A stretch of 50,019 nt of DNA, taken from assembly GCA_028033615.1 (NCBI GenBank), contig JAOFDG010000008.1, forward strand, positions 1 through 50,019. The letters are read 5' to 3'. Positions 34,758 to 43,302 of the stretch are shown here, piece by piece; positions within the stretch are counted from its first letter, which is position 1, and the number at the start of each line of letters is the position of its first letter. This DNA is from Verrucomicrobiales bacterium (GTDB taxonomy: Bacteria; Verrucomicrobiota; Verrucomicrobiia; Verrucomicrobiales; DEV007). A program made the translations under genes and the position numbers. The notes under the pieces are model-generated. The model did no database searches and was not told the DNA's origin. It saw only the letters and a program-made list of their open reading frames with translations.

Positions 34758-37700
34758 ATGAAATTTATAAAGATCTCCACCGCTACGGTTAAATTATTTC
34801 TTTTAGTTGCACTAGGCTATCCCTCATCTAGTTCTCACGCGCTTGATATACTTGGTTACTGGGACTTTAACGATCCTTCGGACCCCGTCGTTGCTTCTGA
34901 TGTGACGGGTGGTTCACCGGATCTTGAGTTTATTGGAGGTGCTTCCTATACGCCAGAAGGGGATGGATTTAGTGATGCAGCCGGAGACTATGCTTTAGAC
35001 CTTGGGGGCGTGAATGATGGTTCTTTAGCTCAAACTCTTGAAGGAGATCATTTAAATTCAGCCTTTGAAAATAATGCTATGTCTGTCGCCTTTTGGCAAA
35101 ATACAACTCAGACGGGAAACACTAGTTCGTTTTGGATACATTCGCCAGCTGCAGGAGCCAATGACAGAGGTTTTCAGGCTCATACCCCGTGGAGTAATGG
35201 AACTATTTTCTTTGATCAGTCTGGATGCTGTGGGGCGACTCAGAGACTCACTGTTGCAGGACTCGTTCAATTAGAACAGTGGCAACACTATGTTTTTCAG
35301 AGAGATGCCGATGGAAATATGGAGATCTGGGTAGATGGGGTACAACAGGCAAGCCAGGGAGGAGCCGAGCCTCTTGATGAGTTTAATGGAATTATTACGA
35401 TCGGTGCTGAGGGTCCAACCCAAGCAAATAGCATGGCGGGAAGAATTGACGATTTTGCGATTTTTAATGAGGCTTTAACCAAAGACCAAATCGTCACTCT
35501 TGCGGGTGGAAATAGTCCACTAGCTTTGATCGATACGAGTGATGATGATGATGATGGGCTTCCTGACATTTGGGAGGAAAAGTACGCTGGAAATCTTACT
35601 GACCTTAGTGGTGTTGCAACAGTATTAGAAGATGAAATTTCTTTTGGAGGCCCCATAACAGATGAGGCCAGCATGGGAGTCTCCACTGATATTACTTATA
35701 CTCACGCCATGAGTGGTCACACCGCTGTGACAATAAATGGTGTTACCTTTGAGGCATTACGACCCAATCAATATCCCGAAAATTTTGATTATGAAACCTT
35801 TAGACACGAAGCTGGTAACGGAGCGTTAGTTCTAGGGGATCCAATGTCACAGGCACTGAGGGCTTTTTGGAATCCTACTACTGGCGGAGTAACTAGCTCT
35901 GAGATCAGAAAAATGATGGATGCTTCTTTCTACAATGGGGCAGGTGGCGATGGATCGAATGAGGATGTTAGGCTCAGTGGTTTGACTCCTGGACAAGCCT
36001 ATGAATTTAGATTTTATCACCGCCCATTGGGTCCTACCGGTTCATTACCGCCTAATTTTGGAGAATCATATGCAGATTGTATTATGAAATTTACGACTGG
36101 GGGTAACTCTAAGTCGATATCATATGATATTGCTGAAGCCTCCAAACCTCCGATCAACATGGCAAACAATCACCAAGTGTTTTACTTGAGCTACAAATAT
36201 ACAGCCGGAGATGATGGAAAACTGGTCCTCAATATGAAAACCCCTAAAGTTGTGCCCAACTGGTGGGTAGATCAGAGTAGTTCTTCGCCTCTTATCTATG
36301 CTCTATCAAATCAGGAAATAGAAGGTGGAGTCAGTGGCGACTTTGATGGAGACGGATTGACTGACCTTGATGAGTATGAGGAAACTAAGACCGACCCGAC
36401 CAAAGCGGATACTGATAGTGACGGTCTTAGTGATGGAGTGGAAACAAATACAGGTACCTTTGTCGGTGTGACCAATACTGGAACTGACCCAAAGAATTCA
36501 GATACTGATGGTGATGGTCTTGCTGATGGCGTTGAAACTAAAACTGGTTTATTGATTGATGAGGGAAATACCGGAACTGATCCTAATAATGCAGATACTG
36601 ATGGTGACGGTTACACTGATGGTGGTGAAATATCTGGGGGGACTGATCCTAATGATGAGAATAGTAAGGGAGCCATTCCTCAGCCATTCCTCTACGTTGA
36701 TTTTGAAGCAGAGGCTGAAGATATGAGTGAGAACGCTAATAATGGCGAGGTTGATGGAGATGTAACTTTTGATGTCGCAGGTGCTGAAGGAGGGTCAACT
36801 CCTACGACAGGTGCGAGTTTTAACGGAGGCCATATTGATTTCTTGGATATTGATATGAACGCTATGATTCGTGATTTTGAAGATGGAAGCTACACTTTCT
36901 CATGTTGGCTAAAGCCTATCGGGTCAGCTGGTGACCAAGGTTTTATTTGGGGGCAAACTGATCAAGGCATTCATAATGGAATTCGTAATGGTGGATTATT
37001 ACATAGTGCACACTGGGGAGCTGATTGGAACGCTAGTACTGTTCTTGAAGCGGAACAGTGGGTGCATGTTGCGTGGACTTATGATGGAATTAATGACATC
37101 GCTACAATTTATCTAAATGGTGAAATTGATGGTGGTCCACAGGCTCAAAGAGCTGCTAATGGAGGCGGTTCATTCGTGCTTGGTGCCAGAAATAATGGGG
37201 ACATTCCTTACAATGGAGAAATTGATGACGTTGCCATTTGGAGAGAGGCACTTCCTCAGGGTTCGATCCAGGCTTTAGCTGATGGAACGAGTCCGATTGG
37301 TGCAACCAATGAGGATAGTGATGGTGATGGACTACCTGATTCTTGGGAGGAAAAGTATGGGGTCGATGATCCAGAAGGAGACGATGATAATGATGGGCTT
37401 ACTAATGCAGATGAACTTGAAAACAGGACAAAACCAAATAAGGCAGATTCTGATGATGATGGACTTAATGATAAAGTTGAGATTACCGACACCAAGACTA
37501 ATCCCCTTAGAGCCGACACTGATAAAGATGGTTTATTAGATGGCGTTGAAAGTAATACAGGAATTTTTGTAAGTAACACGAATACGGGTACTGATCCTAA
37601 TGAGGATGATACTGATGAAGATGGATTTAACGATAGCTTTGAAATTGCAGAGGGAAGTGATCCTAATAATAAATCAAGTGTTCCTAATGTTCCGTTAATC

Positions 37701-38498
37701 ACTCTATTGGGTACTGGTACAGCAGCACTCCTCCAGAATGACCTCACTGACCCAGAAAATGATGGGGTCGAGGGGCCGACAGAAGTTGGGCCACCTCAGA
37801 CAGCTGGTACTGGATTTAATTGGATTAGTATTAATGCAAGTGAAGAGAATTATTTCTCTGGCCAGGGTGGTAGTGAAGGAGCCTTTGATCTCTTCGATAA
37901 CACGACCGGCGGTGGAGCCGCCAAGTGGTGTTGTTCCGGTGCACCTCAGTGGGTTACCGTTGAGTTTGAAGAAGCTGTTTCTCTATCTCACTTTGTCATC
38001 GCTGCTAGTAATGACACTATTTCTCATAATAGAGCGCCACTTGACTGGGGAATTTATGGTTCCAATGATGGTGAAAACTTTGAGCCAATTTTTGAGCAAA
38101 GTTCAGATGAAGTTATCTGGAAAGCAGATGAAGAGGTTTATCGTTTTGATCTTACCAGTCCCTCTGATGCTTATACTTTTATTAAGTATGATGTAACGAG
38201 GACTAATGGCAATGCCCACGAGATTGGGGAAATAGAATATTTTGGTGAGTTTGGTGCAGGTAGTTCTCTTGAGATAACCGAGATTACTTATCAAAAAGCA
38301 ACTAACAAAATAGAAATGACTTGGAATTCAAGAGAGGGTAAAACTTACGGTATCTTCTATTCATTAAATCTTGAGGACTTTGATGCAGATGTCGATGACG
38401 GAATTATTGCAGAGGGTGATACGACGACCTACACGTTCGAGAATCCCGAGCCTAGTCAAGATAAAATATTTTTCCGAGTCATGCGGATGGATGAGTAA
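34758..38498 (+). CDS. secreted LamG, TSP3-repeat and discoidin-domain surface protein
   Basis: I place the start at the ATG rather than a TTG three codons upstream because it gives a clean signal peptide (residues 1-26, cut near SHA-LDI); length 1246 residues. Domains in order: LamG (about 27-250), a calcium-type loop DDDDDGLPDIWEEKYAG, an unknown sandwich, thrombospondin type 3 repeats (36340-36660; DTDSDGLSDGVE, DTDGDGLADGVE), a second LamG (about 36690-37280), a second TSP3 run (37310-37690) opening with DGDGLPDSWEEKYG, then a coagulation factor 5/8 (discoidin) domain with KYDVTRTNG, and a short tail with GIFYSLNLEDF. LamG and discoidin domains commonly bind glycans, so surface carbohydrate binding is plausible. 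No catalytic domain is visible. Confidence 0.88.
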   Translation: MKFIKISTATVKLFLLVALGYPSSSSHALDILGYWDFNDPSDPVVASDVTGGSPDLEFIGGASYTPEGDGFSDAAGDYALDLGGVNDGSLAQTLEGDHLNSAFENNAMSVAFWQNTTQTGNTSSFWIHSPAAGANDRGFQAHTPWSNGTIFFDQSGCCGATQRLTVAGLVQLEQWQHYVFQRDADGNMEIWVDGVQQASQGGAEPLDEFNGIITIGAEGPTQANSMAGRIDDFAIFNEALTKDQIVTLAGGNSPLALIDTSDDDDDGLPDIWEEKYAGNLTDLSGVATVLEDEISFGGPITDEASMGVSTDITYTHAMSGHTAVTINGVTFEALRPNQYPENFDYETFRHEAGNGALVLGDPMSQALRAFWNPTTGGVTSSEIRKMMDASFYNGAGGDGSNEDVRLSGLTPGQAYEFRFYHRPLGPTGSLPPNFGESYADCIMKFTTGGNSKSISYDIAEASKPPINMANNHQVFYLSYKYTAGDDGKLVLNMKTPKVVPNWWVDQSSSSPLIYALSNQEIEGGVSGDFDGDGLTDLDEYEETKTDPTKADTDSDGLSDGVETNTGTFVGVTNTGTDPKNSDTDGDGLADGVETKTGLLIDEGNTGTDPNNADTDGDGYTDGGEISGGTDPNDENSKGAIPQPFLYVDFEAEAEDMSENANNGEVDGDVTFDVAGAEGGSTPTTGASFNGGHIDFLDIDMNAMIRDFEDGSYTFSCWLKPIGSAGDQGFIWGQTDQGIHNGIRNGGLLHSAHWGADWNASTVLEAEQWVHVAWTYDGINDIATIYLNGEIDGGPQAQRAANGGGSFVLGARNNGDIPYNGEIDDVAIWREALPQGSIQALADGTSPIGATNEDSDGDGLPDSWEEKYGVDDPEGDDDNDGLTNADELENRTKPNKADSDDDGLNDKVEITDTKTNPLRADTDKDGLLDGVESNTGIFVSNTNTGTDPNEDDTDEDGFNDSFEIAEGSDPNNKSSVPNVPLITLLGTGTAALLQNDLTDPENDGVEGPTEVGPPQTAGTGFNWISINASEENYFSGQGGSEGAFDLFDNTTGGGAAKWCCSGAPQWVTVEFEEAVSLSHFVIAASNDTISHNRAPLDWGIYGSNDGENFEPIFEQSSDEVIWKADEEVYRFDLTSPSDAYTFIKYDVTRTNGNAHEIGEIEYFGEFGAGSSLEITEITYQKATNKIEMTWNSREGKTYGIFYSLNLEDFDADVDDGIIAEGDTTTYTFENPEPSQDKIFFRVMRMDE

Positions 38499-38564
38499 AT
38501 GTTATAATTTAATCATTGGTTAGAAATACTTTATAGAAGATAATTAAGTATTAGATTCGAGTTA

Positions 38565-39533
38565 ATGAATCAGTATTTTCGGTTTTCATTATTTGTAGCT
38601 TTATATTTTCTCATTTCTGTATCCATTTCATTTGCTGAAAAGGGGTATCCGGAACAGGTACAGCCTGTTGAAATTAAAAGTTCAGCTGATGGAGTATTGC
38701 AAAATGCTCTTTATTTTTCCCCAAAGGTTGACCACGAGGTGCCTCTTCTCGTCGCTCTCCATACCTGGAGTAGTGACTGGAAGAACACTCACAATGTTCC
38801 ACTAGCAGAAGGTAGTATTGAGAGGGGATGGGCTTTCATACATCCAGATTTTCGTGGTCCAAATCGTAGGCCAGAGGCTTGCGGGTCTGATCTCGCAGTT
38901 TCAGATATTATTGATGCCGTGAATTGGGTTCAGAAAAAAACGAAGATCGATAAGAGTCGAATATATTTAGCCGGAGTTTCTGGAGGAGGGCATATGGCTC
39001 TTCAGATGGCGGGACGAGCTCCTCAGATCTGGGCTGGCGTTAGTTCGTGGGTGCCGATCACTGACTGTACTGCTTGGCACAGAGAATGTGTTAAATCTGG
39101 AAGAAAATATTATAACGATCTTGAAAAGTCGTGTGGAGGAAAGCCAAGCGTGAGTCCTGCTGTTGATGAAGAATACAAAAGAAGATCACCTCTAACTTGG
39201 CTAGGCGAGGCCTCTAAAGTGCCAATTGATATTAATGCAGGAATTACGGATGGGCATACCGGTAGTGTTCCTATTAGTCATTCTTTAAGAGCATTTAATT
39301 TGCTGGCCAAAAATATTCATAGAATAACAGATGAAGAGATTAAGTTCTTTACTGAAAAGTCTGAAGTCCCTGAATCACTTGCTAAGGCCAAACCTGACCC
39401 CTCTTACGGCGAAGACCATCAGCCGCTTTGGCGGTCAAAATCTAATATGGCTCGCGTTACTATTTTTGATGGCGGGCATCAGATGATTCCGACAGCTATC
39501 TTTGCCTGGCTGGGACAGCAAGAAAAGAAATGA
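38565..39533 (+). CDS. secreted alpha/beta-hydrolase (prolyl oligopeptidase-type esterase)
   Basis: This 322-residue protein has a signal peptide (residues 9-24). The catalytic triad can be proposed from motifs: nucleophile Ser139 in GVSGGGHM, acid Asp229 in AGITDGHTG, and His305 in FDGGHQM. This is the arrangement of S9 prolyl-oligopeptidase-like esterases, which in such gene neighbourhoods are often sugar-ester hydrolases. Cysteines in ITDCTAW, ECVK and EKSCGG could form disulfides, in keeping with export. It lies between the LamG/TSP3 gene and a second esterase on the same strand, with gaps of 66 and 177 bp. Peptidase versus sugar-esterase activity cannot be decided here. Confidence 0.87.
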   Translation: MNQYFRFSLFVALYFLISVSISFAEKGYPEQVQPVEIKSSADGVLQNALYFSPKVDHEVPLLVALHTWSSDWKNTHNVPLAEGSIERGWAFIHPDFRGPNRRPEACGSDLAVSDIIDAVNWVQKKTKIDKSRIYLAGVSGGGHMALQMAGRAPQIWAGVSSWVPITDCTAWHRECVKSGRKYYNDLEKSCGGKPSVSPAVDEEYKRRSPLTWLGEASKVPIDINAGITDGHTGSVPISHSLRAFNLLAKNIHRITDEEIKFFTEKSEVPESLAKAKPDPSYGEDHQPLWRSKSNMARVTIFDGGHQMIPTAIFAWLGQQEKK

Positions 39534-39710
39534 ATAAGAGATGAACTTTTCAATATAATTTATATCGATTTAATTTATTACCGGATTCTACGAGTGATAT
39601 AGTTTTGAATTGCAATACCTTAGGATTAATCGCTTTAAATTGATGTGCTAAGTGGAGAGAGAAGTGAAAATTAAGTGAGTTTCCCATTTGATCGTGTACG
39701 TTTATTAATA

Positions 39711-40829
39711 ATGAAACGTAAACAATTAATCATTACTTTTTTACTCATTACGTTCGGTGGCACTCAAGTTGTTACATCTGACGAGCGAGCAGAATCGAGT
39801 AGGGGGTTTAAGAACTGGGATAAGAATGGAGATGGTTTTCTAATTCCCAGTGAAGTTCCAGAAGGACCAAGAGAAAACTTTAATAATGTCGATAGAAATA
39901 AAGACGGTAAAGTGACCCTTGATGAGCATCTATTGGCTACAGTAGGTCCTGAAGAGCCCAGGAAAAGAAAAGTTAGGAAACCTGATTCCAATCAGTACAA
40001 GCGTCACGTGATTCGTCAAACTTGGGACCAAGAGAAGGAAGGTTATGATCGTGAATATTATGTAAGTGTACCAGAAAAAGAAAAATCAAAAATTCCAGTC
40101 CTTTTTGTTTTTCACGGAGGTGGGGGCAAAGCTAACAATATGATTAGAGGATGGTCGAGGCGTTTTAGTGATTATCTTGTTGTTTCACCTCAGGGCTATA
40201 AAGGAGGATGGAATATATCAGCTGAAGCCACGAAGGCTCCTGACACTGATTTTTTCAAAGAGATAATCAAAGATCTCAAAGTTAAGTACCCTAAGGCAAA
40301 TCTTTCAGGCGTATCCATGGTTGGGTTTTCGAATGGAGCTGGTTACATTTTTCGTCTTCTTATCGAGATTGATGATGAGAATTTGATCAAACGAGTGGTC
40401 CCAATGGTCTCCTCAATGGAAGAAGGGCAATATCACGACGGCTCGTTCTGGCAAAGATCTAATGATAAGAACGGAAATTATGACGTTAAGAAAAAACCGG
40501 TTACAAAAAGTTCCATGCTATCTGTTCATGGTACCGAGGATAGAGTAGTTCCTTACCTTGGAGGTAAGAGAGGTAGAAATGCAATCCACTTGTCAGCGCA
40601 GGACACAGCATTTTATTGGGCCCAACAAAAAGGATTCAAAGGAAAGAAGATTGCAGATAAAGACGGGAAGGAAATTACTAGTGACATTATTTCTTATACT
40701 TACAAAAAAGCTGACGTGACGCACATCAAGGTAGTTGGAGGAGGGCACGGATTAGGTCCTAAGGGTGAAAAGGTAAACCCAATGATTAATGATTTTATTC
40801 GGACCGGAAAAATAAAAAGAAGTTATTAG
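39711..40829 (+). CDS. secreted esterase (PHB-depolymerase/feruloyl-esterase type) with EF-hands
   Basis: The ATG at 39711 is preferred over a GTG 12 codons upstream because it gives a standard signal peptide (MKRKQLIITFLLITF, cut near TSD); length 372 residues. Two EF-hand loops follow: DKNGDGFLIPSE (residues 37-48) and DRNKDGKVTLDE (61-72). The catalytic domain is LpqC/poly(3-hydroxybutyrate)-depolymerase-like, with the oxyanion segment FVFHGGGG, the nucleophile Ser207 in GFSNGA, Asp277 in HGTEDRVVP and a C-terminal GGGHG. Such enzymes split ester bonds of polymers or feruloylated sugars. Calcium may stabilise the EF-hand module. It is 22 bp ahead of the DUF1592 gene and may head that operon. 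Confidence 0.9.
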   Translation: MKRKQLIITFLLITFGGTQVVTSDERAESSRGFKNWDKNGDGFLIPSEVPEGPRENFNNVDRNKDGKVTLDEHLLATVGPEEPRKRKVRKPDSNQYKRHVIRQTWDQEKEGYDREYYVSVPEKEKSKIPVLFVFHGGGGKANNMIRGWSRRFSDYLVVSPQGYKGGWNISAEATKAPDTDFFKEIIKDLKVKYPKANLSGVSMVGFSNGAGYIFRLLIEIDDENLIKRVVPMVSSMEEGQYHDGSFWQRSNDKNGNYDVKKKPVTKSSMLSVHGTEDRVVPYLGGKRGRNAIHLSAQDTAFYWAQQKGFKGKKIADKDGKEITSDIISYTYKKADVTHIKVVGGGHGLGPKGEKVNPMINDFIRTGKIKRSY

Positions 40830-40851
40830 ATATATTAATCCAGTATTTCCC

Positions 40852-43299
40852 ATGCTGTACCGCTATCTCATTAGTTTGATTGGATTTCCTCTAAGGTTTT
40901 TCATACTACTGGCAACTATATTCAGCCTAGAGGCTGTAGATATTGCGCCTGAAACAAAAAAGTTCCTTCAAAAAAATGGACCTAATGTTCTTAGGATATT
41001 AAATGAATCTAGTGAGAAGGATTATGCCGAAATTTTTGAAGAGGCAGAATCAAGGATTGCTGAATTGAAAGAGGAATTTCTTGAAGAGAAAAAGGAGAGG
41101 GGTGAAGAGTTTGCTAATAAGGTTGCGCTTCTAGAGGATAACTTCATAGCTCTTGAATTTGAATTGTGGAAAATTGAGGAGGGTAAGTCTTCCGAGTTTG
41201 ATGGAGAGCAAAAAATTGAGAGCCTTCTCGTTCGTAGAGTTAAGATTCAGAACGCCCTGGATGAGGAGATCATCAAAGAGTTAAAGGAGGAGGGAGAAGA
41301 TTCAATTGAAGAAGCGGAAGAAGTTAAAGAAGAGATTGAATGGAGAAATGCTAACATTGAAGAGGCTGCTCGTGATCTTTTTGAGGAGCTCTTCGGTGAA
41401 ATTGAGGAAGAAGAGGAAGAAGAGGAAGAAGAGGAAGAAGAGGAGTGGGATGAAGATACTCCAATTTATGAGCCTCCCTCTGGAGATAAGAATGAAGATG
41501 GTCAGGAGTTGTCAAAATTGTTACCTGATTTCAATAAACACATCCTACCAGTTTTAGACAACTACTGCCTGAATTGTCATGATTCGGAATCAGCTAAGGG
41601 AGACATTGATCTTGAGGCTGCTCTAAAAAGGCGACCCTTTGTTCGTGATCTTGCATTGTGGCAAAATGTTGCTGAGAGAATTAGGAGTGGTGATATGCCC
41701 CCCAAGGGCAAAGACAAGCCCGAAGATAAAGAGGCTTTAATGGTGAGAGCTTGGGTGCAAAAAGAGATTAATGGCTTTGATTATGGTAAGGTTCGCGAAC
41801 CTGGAAACGTGCCTGCTAGGCGTCTCTCTCGTGAGGAATACAATAGAACAATACGTGACCTTATCGGTCTTGATTTAAAGCCTGCGGATCAATTCCCAAT
41901 GGACTTTACGGGTACTAGTGGATTTTCAAATAGTGCAAATACCCTTTTTATGCACACCTCTCACCTTGATCGATACATCAGCGCCTCGGAAATGGTCATT
42001 GATGCAGCTCAGCAAGATAATAAAGTATGGAGTCAACTAACCCGTTACGGTGATGCTCAAAAAAATCTTAAGGCATTTATTGAAAAGGCTTATAGAAGGC
42101 CTGTAGGAGAGAAAGAACTAGTTCCGATAATCCAAGGTTATAAAAGAAATTTAAACAAAGGAAAATCTGAAAAAGAATCCTTGGGTAATGCTATGAAAGT
42201 TATCCTCGTCTCTCCTAATTTCTTAATGAGAGTTGAGAACCCTGCTCCTTTAGGAGAAGATCAGAAAATTTCAAATTATGATATGGCGTCTAGACTGTCA
42301 TATTTTCTTTGGGCGTCCGCACCAGACGATGAGCTGTTCCTAATGGCCAAACAAGAAAAGTTGCAGGATCCCAAAGTCATTCGTGATCAGATGACAAGAA
42401 TGCTAAAGGATTCAAAAAGTCTATCCTTGGGTCGTATCTTTGCAGGTGAGTGGCTAAGTACTGATGATGTGGGACCAAGAATTCGTAAAGATCCTATTGA
42501 TAATCCATGGTGCACTGAGTCCTTAATGGCTTCGATGAGGGAGGAGACGTCCTTATTTTTTCATTCTTTGATCCTAAACAATGAGCCTGTTCGGCGTCTC
42601 ATCGACTCAGACTATACTTATCTTAATGAGGAGCTTGCAGAATTTTATAGAATTCGAGGCGTTGAGGGAAAAGAGATGAGAAGAGTCAAAATTGATACAC
42701 CTCAGAGAGGTGGAATTTTTGGGCACGCGAGTGTTCTTGCTACGACATCATTCCCTCATCGAAGTAGTCCTGTTCTGAGAGGAACATGGATTCTTACGAC
42801 TTTACTTGGAACGCCACCGCCACCCCCACCACCGGATGTTCCTGAAATTGATGTTGGTGGAGGTAGGAGAGCGGCAACGACCTTGCGCGAAAAACTAGAG
42901 GTGCATCGTGACTCTAAAAGCTGTGCCGGTTGTCATTCTCAAATTGATCCTCTCGGCTTTGCTCTTGAAAATTATTCCGAGTTTGGTCGGTGGCGAGGTG
43001 GAGTCGATAATCGTGGTGAATTGCCTAACGGTGCCAGGTTCCGTGGTCCGCAAGGTCTAAAAATGGCGCTCATTGATAATAGAATTGATGACCTTGGGAA
43101 ACAGTTGATTCGAAAGATGTTATCGTATGCTCTGGGTCGACAACTTGAATATTATGATGAGGCGGTCGTTCGTGATATTGCAGATAAGCTCAAAGGAGCT
43201 GGCTATCCAATGAAGGATATGTTATTAGAAATAGGCTTGAGTTATCCGTTTACTAAGAAAAGGATACCTCTTCAGATCTCCAGTAAGTCAGGATCATAG
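40852..43299 (+). CDS. secreted DUF1592-family cytochrome-like protein with acidic coiled-coil N-terminus
   Basis: This 815-residue protein has an N-terminal hydrophobic signal (residues 6-27). Residues about 30-200 form a highly charged, probably coiled-coil region ending in a run of glutamates (repeat at 41404-41445). Then come a cytochrome domain with CLNCH (41566-41580) and MPPKGKDKP, DUF1587 (RRLSREEYNRTIRDLIG), DUF1595, DUF1592 (RLSYFLWASAPDDELF), DUF1588 with CAGCH (42922-42936) preceded by a PPPPPPP stretch, and DUF1585. It has no LamG domain, unlike the paralog at 14973. The DUF1552 gene begins 3 bp after its stop. As for the paralog, redox function is inferred from the heme motifs. 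Confidence 0.94.
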   Translation: MLYRYLISLIGFPLRFFILLATIFSLEAVDIAPETKKFLQKNGPNVLRILNESSEKDYAEIFEEAESRIAELKEEFLEEKKERGEEFANKVALLEDNFIALEFELWKIEEGKSSEFDGEQKIESLLVRRVKIQNALDEEIIKELKEEGEDSIEEAEEVKEEIEWRNANIEEAARDLFEELFGEIEEEEEEEEEEEEEEWDEDTPIYEPPSGDKNEDGQELSKLLPDFNKHILPVLDNYCLNCHDSESAKGDIDLEAALKRRPFVRDLALWQNVAERIRSGDMPPKGKDKPEDKEALMVRAWVQKEINGFDYGKVREPGNVPARRLSREEYNRTIRDLIGLDLKPADQFPMDFTGTSGFSNSANTLFMHTSHLDRYISASEMVIDAAQQDNKVWSQLTRYGDAQKNLKAFIEKAYRRPVGEKELVPIIQGYKRNLNKGKSEKESLGNAMKVILVSPNFLMRVENPAPLGEDQKISNYDMASRLSYFLWASAPDDELFLMAKQEKLQDPKVIRDQMTRMLKDSKSLSLGRIFAGEWLSTDDVGPRIRKDPIDNPWCTESLMASMREETSLFFHSLILNNEPVRRLIDSDYTYLNEELAEFYRIRGVEGKEMRRVKIDTPQRGGIFGHASVLATTSFPHRSSPVLRGTWILTTLLGTPPPPPPPDVPEIDVGGGRRAATTLREKLEVHRDSKSCAGCHSQIDPLGFALENYSEFGRWRGGVDNRGELPNGARFRGPQGLKMALIDNRIDDLGKQLIRKMLSYALGRQLEYYDEAVVRDIADKLKGAGYPMKDMLLEIGLSYPFTKKRIPLQISSKSGS
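41404..41445 (+). repeat. (GAGGAAGAA) tandem repeat coding polyglutamate
   Basis: Four copies of the 9-base unit GAGGAAGAA followed by GAGGAG lie in frame in the DUF1592 gene and encode 14 consecutive glutamates. Such repeats can change length by slippage in 3-base steps without breaking the frame. Confidence 0.85.
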
Positions 43300-43302
43300 A
43301 AT

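Noticed and set aside
36340-37690. Repetitive DNA in two blocks that might be a satellite or CRISPR-like array
   Set aside because: The repeats are in-frame and encode thrombospondin type 3 loops; spacing and sequence vary as protein repeats do. No CRISPR array is seen.
37256-37747. Minus-strand open frame rich in serine, opposite the TSP3 repeats
   Set aside because: Serine-rich translations are the antisense shadow of aspartate codons in calcium-binding repeats.
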